From NCBI GenBank assembly GCA_017421905.1, contig JAFOHH010000228.1, positions 1 to 6,166 on the forward strand: a DNA stretch of 6,166 bases, read 5' to 3'. Under the pieces are notes generated by a model. It saw nothing but the letters and a program-made list of their open reading frames with translations, ran no database searches and was not told where the DNA came from. This document shows, one piece after another, positions 1-5,081 of this stretch. Numbering within the stretch: position 1 is the first letter of the stretch; each line of letters opens with the position of its first letter. A program made the translations under genes and the position numbers. Origin of the DNA: Clostridia bacterium (GTDB lineage Bacteria > Bacillota > Clostridia > Christensenellales > Borkfalkiaceae).

Positions 1-25
1 GAGTTTTTCTTACACGTCTGCTCAT
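1..25 (-). CDS. Possible N-terminal fragment of a gene leaving the left edge
   Basis: An ATG at 25-23 on the minus strand opens a frame of eight codons (MSRRVRKT) with no stop before the window ends. A TATAAA hexamer (minus strand, 53-48) lies upstream and could be a -10 box, but no matching -35 is visible. The nearest purine run (AAAAAGG) is about 15-20 nt from the ATG, too far for a normal ribosome binding site. It would be codirectional with and downstream of cca. Too little is visible to assign a function, and it may not be a gene. Confidence 0.2.
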
Positions 26-79
26 TTTATTTGTGTGATTTTGCCTTTTTATAGGGGAACAAGCTCCTTGCTGGCAGGT

Positions 80-219
80 GGCGAATGAAACCTCTCCAAG
101 CGGCGGTTATTTAATCTTCTCCAAGCGGAGGTTGTTTAATCCTCTCCGTGGTTATTTCATCCGCCCCAAGCGGAGGTTATTTAATCCTCTCCGTGGTTAT
201 TTAATTCTCTCCAAGCGGC
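80..219 (-). repeat. Six-unit alternating 25/20-bp repeat array overlapping the cca 3' end
   Basis: On the plus strand the array reads as units starting GGTTATTTAAT: 80-104 (25 bp, degenerate), 105-129 (25), 130-149 (20), 150-174 (25), 175-194 (20) and 195-219 (25). The 25-bp units end in CTCCAAGCGG(C/A), the 20-bp units in CTCTCCGT. A 25+20 pair makes a 45-bp period, so reading frame is kept. On the minus strand the unit at 195-219 encodes the last cca residues plus its TAA, and in-frame TAA codons recur at 154-152 and 109-107, each preceded by a related peptide (RLGRMK, RLEKIK). On the minus strand each 20-to-25 junction can form a short hairpin (GAGG with CCTC, extended past a bulge), but no U-tract follows. 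Confidence 0.85.
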
Positions 220-1558
220 GGCGGGCAAGCTTTAGCAGCTTTTCGGGCGAATTACTTTCGGGGTGCAAAACGCATTCTTCCCACAAAAAGGTAAGCGCAT
301 CGCCTATCTTCTTCCCTGCAAAGCCAAGGTTGGTTAGCTGGGTTGCAGAAAGGGCAAGCTCGGAGGGGGAAAAGGGAACGCCCAGCCGCACCATATTTTC
401 CCGTTCCTCGCGCAATCTTTTTACGGTGGGGGCAAGGGAAAGGTCGTTTTTGCAGGCGGAAAAATCGGCTTGCATCAGGGCGCAAAGCTCTTCAAAAATA
501 TCTTGGTTACGCAAAATAAACTTGCGGCGGGTTATTTGCCGTGCCGTACCGCTTGTATCGAACATATGCGCGCGGCAAAGGCGAGAAACGGTGGCTTTTG
601 TTTTGTTGCCGAAGTTATAGCGCGAAAGAAGCGTTTGGGCAAGCTCCTCGCTATATACCTCGTGATAGTGCATATTGCCGCTTTTTTCGTAGGCAACGGG
701 CTTGCCTGCATCGTGCAATAGGGCGGCAAGGCGCAAGGTAATATCGGGCGCAATATGCTGCACGGCGTATAGGGTGTGATTCAGCACGTCGTGGTCGTGA
801 AAGTCTGCCCGTTGCGCAAGTCCGTCGGCAGCCTTTACAAAGGGGAAAATGCGTTCTAGCACGCGGATTTCGTGCAGCAGTTTAAGCGCGCGCACGGGGG
901 CGTCTGCTCCGCTTTCGGGATATTTGGTATCGCAAAGCAAAATTTTGCGCAGCTCCTCCACTACGCGCTCGGTAGAAATATCGTCTATATTCGCCGCAAA
1001 ACGTCGGGCGGCGGCAAGCGTTTCCGCCTCGGGCGAAAAATGTAATTCTCCCGCAAAGCGAGCAAGGCGCATTAGGCGCAAGCCGTCGCTGCGAAACACC
1101 CTTTGTGCGTTCGCCGCGCGAATAATGCCCTTTTTAATATCGGCAATGCCGCCAAGGGGATCTTCAAACCGCCCTAGCGCTACGTCGTAATACACGGCGT
1201 TGCAAGCAAAATCGCGCCGCGTGGCGTCCTCTGCCAGGCTTTGGGTAAAGGCAACGGAAAGGGGTGTGTGCGCGCCGCCCTCCTCGTAGCTTTCGGTGCG
1301 GAAGGAGGTAAATTCGTATACCCTTTTTCCGTCTGCAATGCGCGCGGTGTGCGTGCGCGGATAAACGGCAACCGTTTTTAGACCCACGGCTTGCGCGGCA
1401 AGGGAAACCTCCTCCGCCGTCATTGCGCCGCAAAGGTCGTAGTCTTCGGAAGGGGGAAGGCCTGCAAGGTAATTTCGCACCGCGCCGCCCACGAGATACA
1501 GCGGTTTAGGCGTTTTTTGGGACAAAAGGATTAAATTTTGTGGTAAAATCTCTCTCAT
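197..1558 (-). CDS. cca: CCA tRNA nucleotidyltransferase (class II, with HD domain)
   Basis: This enzyme adds or repairs the 3'-terminal CCA of tRNAs from CTP and ATP in the cytoplasm without a nucleic acid template. The 453-residue product has the class II head domain: YLVGGAVRN at 21-29, the metal-binding pair in EDYDL (D39, D41), and RRDFACNA at 114-121. The nucleotide-selecting D-x-x-R is present as SDGLR (D158, R161), where many homologues have E or D in place of S157. A neck region (about 170-240) is followed by an HD domain (NHT at 260-262, LHDAGKP at 281-287) and the C-terminal body with a typical helical tail. Length fits the family of HD-containing bacterial enzymes. The motif normally written GGxVRD reads GGAVRN, a conservative oddity. 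ATG 1558 is the first possible start, since no ATG, GTG or TTG lies between the upstream in-frame stop and it, yet it has no Shine-Dalgarno sequence. A poly(A) polymerase of the same superfamily is the only realistic alternative. Confidence 0.93.
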   Translation of the reverse strand: MREILPQNLILLSQKTPKPLYLVGGAVRNYLAGLPPSEDYDLCGAMTAEEVSLAAQAVGLKTVAVYPRTHTARIADGKRVYEFTSFRTESYEEGGAHTPLSVAFTQSLAEDATRRDFACNAVYYDVALGRFEDPLGGIADIKKGIIRAANAQRVFRSDGLRLMRLARFAGELHFSPEAETLAAARRFAANIDDISTERVVEELRKILLCDTKYPESGADAPVRALKLLHEIRVLERIFPFVKAADGLAQRADFHDHDVLNHTLYAVQHIAPDITLRLAALLHDAGKPVAYEKSGNMHYHEVYSEELAQTLLSRYNFGNKTKATVSRLCRAHMFDTSGTARQITRRKFILRNQDIFEELCALMQADFSACKNDLSLAPTVKRLREERENMVRLGVPFSPSELALSATQLTNLGFAGKKIGDALTFLWEECVLHPESNSPEKLLKLARRRLERIK

Positions 1559-1565
1559 AGAGTAT

Positions 1566-1574
1566 ATTATAACA
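1566..1574 (-). promoter_or_regulatory. Extended -10 promoter of cca
   Basis: Read on the minus strand, TGTTATAAT is a perfect extended -10 (TGn plus TATAAT at 1571-1566). The position 17 bp further upstream reads AGGCAT, a poor -35, but an A/T-rich tract lies in between. Seven bases separate the hexamer from the cca ATG, so the expected transcription start falls at or beside the A of the start codon. Confidence 0.7.
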
Positions 1575-1593
1575 TAAAAAATATAAAAATGCC

Positions 1594-1622
1594 TTGATTC
1601 TCGCTAAAAAAAGCGATATAAT
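1594..1622 (+). promoter_or_regulatory. Sigma-A-type promoter of the lipid kinase-permease operon
   Basis: The -35 TTGATT (1594-1599) and a perfect -10 TATAAT (1617-1622) are separated by 17 bp, the optimal spacing. Start of transcription is expected near 1629-1630, giving a leader of about 68 nt. The spacer contains the inverted repeat TCGCT/AGCGA (1601-1605 and 1612-1616) with an A6 centre, which could be a protein-binding site or chance. It is divergent from and adjacent to the cca promoter; this -35 overlaps the place where the cca -35 would lie. Confidence 0.8.
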
Positions 1623-1644
1623 GAGGGTAAGATTTTTAAGGGGC

Positions 1645-1672
1645 GAACTGGCAAACCATAGTTGCCGAGTTT
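1645..1672 (+). promoter_or_regulatory. Leader hairpin in the 5' UTR of the lipid kinase mRNA
   Basis: AACT-GGCAA (1646-1654) pairs with TTGCC-(G)-AGTT (1662-1671) around the loop ACCATAG, giving nine base pairs with one bulged G and a closing G-U pair. It lies about 15 nt after the predicted transcription start and ends about 14 nt before the ribosome binding site, so it does not block that site directly. No U-run follows, so it is not a terminator. It may stabilise the mRNA or be regulatory. Confidence 0.45.
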
Positions 1673-1697
1673 TAGCTGACGCAAAAGAGAGGCTTAT

Positions 1698-2582
1698 ATG
1701 CTCGATATTATTTTTAATCCTGTCGCACACAAAGGCAAATCGCTACAAGCGTTACAAACGGTGGAGAGAATTCTTACCGAAAAGGGCATTCCCTACCGCG
1801 TACATACTACCACCCGCGCGGGGGACGGAAAAACTTTAACCGAGGCCGCCATTGCAAACGGCGCTACCGATATCATCGCCATGGGCGGCGACGGAACCAT
1901 TTCCGAAGTAATTAACGGTTTTTCCAATTTTGAAAGGGTAAACCTTGGCATTATCCCTTGCGGCACGGGCAACGATTTTGTCGTTTCGCTAGGCGTTTCC
2001 GAGGATCCCGAGGAGGCTTTGCGCCATATTTTAGAAGGAACGCCTTCCTATATCGATTTTTACGAACTGCCCTTTGGCCGCGGCATTAACGTAACGGGCG
2101 CAGGTCTGGACGTAGACGTTTTGCGCCGTTACAACGCCAAGAAAAAGCGCAACAAAGGCACGTACGTCCGCTCTTTACTGGAGGCAGTCGTACACCACAA
2201 GCCCTACCACTTTACCGTGGAAATGAACGGTAAAACGCAAACGCACGATTGCTTTATCGTAGCGGTTGGCAACGGCGCTTGCTTTGGCGGTGGCATTTAT
2301 ATGTGCCCCGAAGCGAAAATTGACGACGGCAAGCTGGACGTGGTTATCGTAAAGGACGTAAAGAAAATTGGCATTCCCGGCGCGTTTATCAAGCTGATGA
2401 GCAAAAAGATTTTGCAGTTTAAAAAGACGATATTCGAGCGTGCCGAAGAAATTCACGTAACCAGCGATAAGCCGATTATTGTAAACGTGGACGGCGAAAT
2501 TTACGAAAATCAGGACTTTCACGTAAAAATCGTGCACGATAAGCTGCGCGTGTACCGCCTGCCGCAAAAGGGTGCGGAATAA
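1698..2582 (+). CDS. Diacylglycerol kinase-type lipid kinase (DagK/YegS/BmrU family)
   Basis: Family members phosphorylate diacylglycerol or a related lipid with ATP, acting at the inner face of the membrane; in Gram-positives DgkB returns diacylglycerol from lipoteichoic acid synthesis to phosphatidate. The 294-residue product has the normal length and order of motifs: NPVAHKGKS at 7-15 (usual NPxAGxGxx, with H11 where G is common), GGDGT at 63-67, PCGTGNDF at 87-94, then the C-terminal half with GNGACFGGG (191-199), PEAKIDDGKLD (204-214) and VNVDGE (262-267). D65, D93 and E267 sit where DgkB has its key acidic residues. No membrane segment is seen, as expected. The ATG has a good ribosome binding site (AGAGAGG at 1686-1692, 5 nt spacing). 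It is the first gene of an operon with the permease, whose ATG overlaps the stop in TAATG. The lipid substrate is inferred; sphingosine kinase-like activity on another lipid cannot be excluded. Confidence 0.9.
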   Translation: MLDIIFNPVAHKGKSLQALQTVERILTEKGIPYRVHTTTRAGDGKTLTEAAIANGATDIIAMGGDGTISEVINGFSNFERVNLGIIPCGTGNDFVVSLGVSEDPEEALRHILEGTPSYIDFYELPFGRGINVTGAGLDVDVLRRYNAKKKRNKGTYVRSLLEAVVHHKPYHFTVEMNGKTQTHDCFIVAVGNGACFGGGIYMCPEAKIDDGKLDVVIVKDVKKIGIPGAFIKLMSKKILQFKKTIFERAEEIHVTSDKPIIVNVDGEIYENQDFHVKIVHDKLRVYRLPQKGAE

Positions 2583-3502
2583 TGAATCCGTTTATTGCCC
2601 TTTCTTGCCTGGCAACGATGATTTTATACGCCGTGCCGGGATTTTTTCTCATTAAAGGTAAGCTGGTAAAGGAAGAGCATATCCCGTCGTTTGTGCGGCT
2701 GTTGATGTTCGTATGTCAGCCCATGCTTACGATATATTCCTTTTTACGCGTAGAATACACGCCGCAAACCTTTCAAAGAATGTGCATTGCGTTTGCCATC
2801 TTCTTTTTGTCGCAGCTATTTACCTTGGGCGTGCACTACTATTTAACGCGCAAAAAGCAGCAAGAGGTTGCCTTTCGCATCTACTCTGCGGCAAGCTGTA
2901 TGGGAAACTGCTCCTTTTTGGGCGTACCCGTGCTAGAAGCGCTTTTGCCGCACTTTCCCGAAGCACTTGCTTATTCGGCAATGGCGTCCGTTTCCATTAA
3001 CGTTTTGGGCTGGACGGCAATTTCTACCGTCATCTCGCGCGATACCAAGTATATTCGCCCCAAAAAAATACTGCTAAACCCCGTGGTGCTGGCGCTATTC
3101 GTGGCGTTGCCCCTGTTTTTTACGCAAACCACCCTGCCTACCGTGCTGGAAAACGTGGTCGTTTCCCTTGGAAAAATGGCGTCGCCCCTGTGTATGCTTA
3201 TCATCGGTATGCGCCTTGCTACCACTTCGCTAAAATCGGTATTTTTGCGCTGGCAAAACTACGTTGCGGTGGGCGTAAAGCAAATTTTGTTCCCCCTATT
3301 CGTGTGCGCCGTGGTGTTTTTACTGCCCTTAAAGCAAGAACTGCGCCAAGCGGCGGTTATTATTGCTTCCTGCCCCGTGGCAACGCTAGTTCTCAGCTTT
3401 GCCGAAATGCTGGGCGAAGGGCAAAAAACGGCGGCGGGCATTGTACTGCTTGGCACAACCTGCGCCGCAATTACCATGCCGCTTATTACAATGCTGTTAT
3501 AG
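2582..3502 (+). CDS. Auxin efflux carrier (AEC) family permease
   Basis: This is an integral membrane transporter of the Mem_trans (auxin efflux carrier) family; bacterial members move small organic acids such as malate or other anionic metabolites. The 306-residue product matches the family length and has about ten hydrophobic segments, roughly at 4-24, 35-55, 66-87, 102-120, 128-150, 164-181, 197-212, 226-248, 256-273 and 283-305. Diagnostic features are the mid-protein GNCSFLGVPVL (108-118) following the first half, and LGKMASPLCMLIIGMRL (196-212) opening the second, typical of the inverted five-helix repeat. The ATG overlaps the kinase stop by one base (TAATG), so translation is probably coupled; AAAAGGG about 9 nt upstream may serve as ribosome binding site. 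A terminator follows 49 bp after the stop. The substrate cannot be read from sequence, and pairing with a lipid kinase does not define it. Confidence 0.88.
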   Translation: MNPFIALSCLATMILYAVPGFFLIKGKLVKEEHIPSFVRLLMFVCQPMLTIYSFLRVEYTPQTFQRMCIAFAIFFLSQLFTLGVHYYLTRKKQQEVAFRIYSAASCMGNCSFLGVPVLEALLPHFPEALAYSAMASVSINVLGWTAISTVISRDTKYIRPKKILLNPVVLALFVALPLFFTQTTLPTVLENVVVSLGKMASPLCMLIIGMRLATTSLKSVFLRWQNYVAVGVKQILFPLFVCAVVFLLPLKQELRQAAVIIASCPVATLVLSFAEMLGEGQKTAAGIVLLGTTCAAITMPLITMLL

Positions 3503-3510
3503 CTCTGTGA

Positions 3511-3546
3511 AAATTGTTTTTTATGCCGAAATTGTTTTTTATGCCG
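3511..3546 (+). repeat. Perfect 18-bp tandem duplication in the permease 3' UTR
   Basis: AAATTGTTTTTTATGCCG occurs twice head to tail without mismatch (3511-3528 and 3529-3546), between the permease stop codon and the terminator stem. It looks like a recent slippage duplication. No inverted symmetry or promoter box suggests a function. Confidence 0.95.
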
Positions 3547-3551
3547 ATGCG

Positions 3552-3579
3552 CGCCCCTCTTTCCGAGGGGCGTTTTTTT
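3552..3579 (+). terminator. Rho-independent terminator of the kinase-permease operon
   Basis: CGCCCCTC (3552-3559) pairs perfectly with GAGGGGCG (3565-3572) around the loop TTTCC and is followed at once by seven T (3573-3579). It ends the lipid kinase-permease transcript and separates it from the spoIVF operon. Confidence 0.95.
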
Positions 3580-3605
3580 CTACAAAAGGGCGAAAAGGGG
3601 AAAGT

Positions 3606-3683
3606 ATGCAAGATTTTCTCCTTTTTTCTTTTGCGCAAGAGAAAAAGGAAAAAACCGTTCTAAACGCGCCCAAGCTTGCATAG
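3606..3683 (+). CDS. Possible 25-residue leader peptide or small protein
   Basis: An ATG at 3606 is preceded by a strong ribosome binding site (AAAAGGGG at 3593-3600, 5 nt spacing) and opens 25 codons ending in TAG at 3681-3683. The peptide begins MQDFLLFSFAQ and continues with a lysine/glutamate-rich stretch, so it is hydrophobic then charged; it has no recognised homologue. It ends 30 nt before the spoIVFA start. Against it, most of its codons coincide with a long A/T-rich hairpin (3614-3654), so the sequence may be shaped by RNA structure instead. If translated, ribosomes on it would melt that hairpin, as in attenuation-type leaders; this is inference. Confidence 0.35.
   Translation: MQDFLLFSFAQEKKEKTVLNAPKLA
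3614..3654 (+). promoter_or_regulatory. Long A/T-rich hairpin upstream of spoIVFA
   Basis: TTTTCTCC-TTTTT-(T)-CTTTT (3614-3632) pairs with AAGAG-AAAAA-GG-AAAAAA (3637-3654) across the loop GCGC. The core is 12 bp with one bulged T, and it continues outward past one mismatch by about five A-U pairs. No T-tract follows on the plus strand, so it is not a standard terminator. It lies 59 nt before the spoIVFA start and overlaps the possible small ORF. Possible roles are mRNA protection, attenuation or the trace of an inverted duplication. Confidence 0.55.
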
Positions 3684-3700
3684 CGTAGAATACAAATATC

Positions 3701-3706
3701 GGAGGG
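3701..3706 (+). promoter_or_regulatory. Ribosome binding site fixing the GTG start of spoIVFA
   Basis: GGAGGG lies 7 nt before the GTG at 3714, an excellent Shine-Dalgarno sequence and spacing. It fixes the start at this GTG, ahead of any internal methionine codon. Confidence 0.9.
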
Positions 3707-3713
3707 TTTTATC

Positions 3714-5081
3714 GTGGAACAAGAACTGCAATATGCATATTTATTGGAAATTCCCGTGGAAAGCTGCCGCATCGTAACGCGGCGCGCCAAACGCCGCACC
3801 AAAGGGGCGGAGGAACGGCTAAAAGCACGCGTTATCGGCAAGGTGAACGAAGAGGCGGCCGCAGACGCTATGCCTCTAACAGGGAAGGAGAAAGAGGGTT
3901 TACAAGCGGCAGAGGCGGTGGGTGAGGCCTTGCTCCCCGCAGGGCAAACGGAAGAGGGCTTCTCCCAAGAACCGCCCGTTGCCGCTTTAGAGCAGGGCGA
4001 AGGACGGTTTTTAGATACGGCGCAAGCCGAATTTGCGCAAGGGGAAACGGGGGCTTTTGATACAGAGCAGCCCGAATTTGCGCAAGGAGAAACGGAAACT
4101 TTTAATACGGCGCAAGCCGAATTTGCGCAAGGGGAAACGGGGGCTTTTGATACAGAGCAGCCCGAATTTGCGCAAGGGGAAACGGAAACTTTCGATACGG
4201 CGCAAGCCGAATTTGCGCAAGGGGAAATTTCCGAGGAAAGTCCGTCTGCCGCAAGCCTTTCAGATGCTATCGACTTGCAAAATTTTCCGCCCATTAGCGA
4301 GGTGATGCAGGAGCTTGCCCCTACGGCAACCTATAGCGAGGGGAAAAGAAAAAAACGCCGCCGTGCAAAAGCAAAGCGGCTTGAAGAAAAAAGGGATAGG
4401 GGCTTTTCTCCGCCTTCTTTGCCGGAGCCATCGCTGCTTGGCGGCCTAATCGATACGCCGCAAGCGCCCGCAAAACAGCTTGGAGCGACGGACGGTATCG
4501 TAAACGGGACGACGGACGGTATCGTAAACGGAGCGACGGAGAGTGTAGTAAGCGAGGAGAGAGCGCGTTTTTCTTCCCCCCAAAAGGTCGGCAAAAAAAG
4601 CGGCGTTTCCTTTGCCGTTGCCGTAGCCGTTTGCCTCGTAATGGCGCTCGGTTTTTTGGCAAACGCCTTTGTGTTCCGCTTTGACGCGGTAAGCTATTTC
4701 GCCGCGCTTGCAAAAGAGCCCGATTCTCGCACCCATGCCGATTTTGCCCTTGCTCTTCCCGTTTCGGAAAAGGTAGAGTTAAAGGCAGAGGGCGGCGTTA
4801 TTTCCTTTTTGGAAAAGGGCGGCGTGTACGCCCCTGCGGAAGGAACGGTTGTTTCCGTGCGACAAGCGGAAGGCGGCTACACGCTGGAAATTGCGCATAG
4901 CGATTGCTTTAAAACGGTAATTACGGGTGCGGATATCGCCTTTTTTAGCGAGGGCGAACGAGTATACCGCGCGCAACCCGTGGCGTATAACACGGCTGGC
5001 GACCTTTGCGTTAGCTTTTACGAAAACGGTGCGCTGCTTTCCAACTGCACGGTGCAAAACGGAGCGGTTAGCTTTTCTTGA
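3714..5081 (+). CDS. spoIVFA: SpoIVFA-like stage IV sporulation protein with a repeat-expanded N-terminal region
   Basis: SpoIVFA is a mother-cell membrane protein that holds the protease SpoIVFB in an inhibited complex (with BofA in Bacillus) until forespore proteases such as SpoIVB cleave it. Here 455 residues, much longer than the roughly 264 of B. subtilis. In order: a basic start (1-45); an acidic region including five 15-residue repeats (101-175) built on DTAQAEFAQGETGAF; a highly basic stretch (211-228, KRKKRRRAKAKR); an 8-residue repeat (257-280); one membrane helix (about 298-321); and a C-terminal LytM/M23-like domain (about 362-455, with YAPAEGTVVSV and the later GERV turn). The domain has no HxxxD or HLH zinc ligands, so it should be non-catalytic, as in SpoIVFA. 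Similarity is weak outside that domain; the call rests on architecture and on overlap with spoIVFB. A generic degenerate M23 membrane protein is the alternative. No convincing sigma-E promoter was found upstream. Confidence 0.8.
   Translation: MEQELQYAYLLEIPVESCRIVTRRAKRRTKGAEERLKARVIGKVNEEAAADAMPLTGKEKEGLQAAEAVGEALLPAGQTEEGFSQEPPVAALEQGEGRFLDTAQAEFAQGETGAFDTEQPEFAQGETETFNTAQAEFAQGETGAFDTEQPEFAQGETETFDTAQAEFAQGEISEESPSAASLSDAIDLQNFPPISEVMQELAPTATYSEGKRKKRRRAKAKRLEEKRDRGFSPPSLPEPSLLGGLIDTPQAPAKQLGATDGIVNGTTDGIVNGATESVVSEERARFSSPQKVGKKSGVSFAVAVAVCLVMALGFLANAFVFRFDAVSYFAALAKEPDSRTHADFALALPVSEKVELKAEGGVISFLEKGGVYAPAEGTVVSVRQAEGGYTLEIAHSDCFKTVITGADIAFFSEGERVYRAQPVAYNTAGDLCVSFYENGALLSNCTVQNGAVSFS
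4014..4228 (+). repeat. In-frame 45-bp repeat with 90-bp higher-order period in spoIVFA
   Basis: Five units of 45 bp (starting 4014, 4059, 4104, 4149 and 4194, the last about 35 bp) encode alternating 15-residue types, DTAQAEFAQGETGAF and DTEQPEFAQGETETF. The two 90-bp double units (4014-4103 and 4104-4193) differ at only three positions by my alignment, so the duplication is recent. A weaker relative (LEQGEGRFL) precedes the array. The encoded tract is acidic and probably disordered. Confidence 0.95.
4482..4553 (+). repeat. Triple 24-bp in-frame repeat in spoIVFA
   Basis: Three 24-bp units (4482-4505, 4506-4529, 4530-4553) encode GATDGIVN, GTTDGIVN and GATESVVS (residues 257-280). The first two differ at two bases; the third has diverged. 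They lie in the linker before the membrane helix, between the basic stretch and residue 298. Confidence 0.85.

Noticed and set aside
96..111. 16-bp exact match between the cca-end repeat (96-111) and the permease gene (3346-3361)
   Set aside because: The second copy lies in ordinary permease codons with no flanking repeat units, so it is best treated as coincidence.
80..219. CRISPR array at the left end
   Set aside because: Units are 20-25 bp, contiguous and alternating, with no unique spacers between them and no cas genes nearby.
78..620. 180-codon open frame on the plus strand over the repeat array and the cca end
   Set aside because: It is antisense to a well-supported gene, has no ribosome binding site, and its repetitive start is just translation of the 25/20-bp array.
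1648..1692. GGCAAACC and GACGCAAA in the kinase leader, recalling half-signatures of the c-di-GMP-I (GEMM) riboswitch
   Set aside because: GGCAA is the 5' strand of a different hairpin here, the segment between the two motifs does not form the expected stem, and the second helix of the aptamer has no room before the start codon.
3678..3697. Sigma-E-like -10 (AATACAAA) before spoIVFA
   Set aside because: No -35 of the sigma-E type lies 14-16 bp upstream, and the implied start would cut into the ribosome binding site.
3779..3797. GCGGCG/CGCCGC hairpin near the start of spoIVFA
   Set aside because: A 6-bp stem inside arginine-rich codons is expected by chance and has no T-run.
4011..4305. Open frames on both strands across the spoIVFA repeats
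   Set aside because: They arise because the repeat period is a multiple of three, which keeps every frame open; their compositions (RKG/RRI-rich) are not protein-like.
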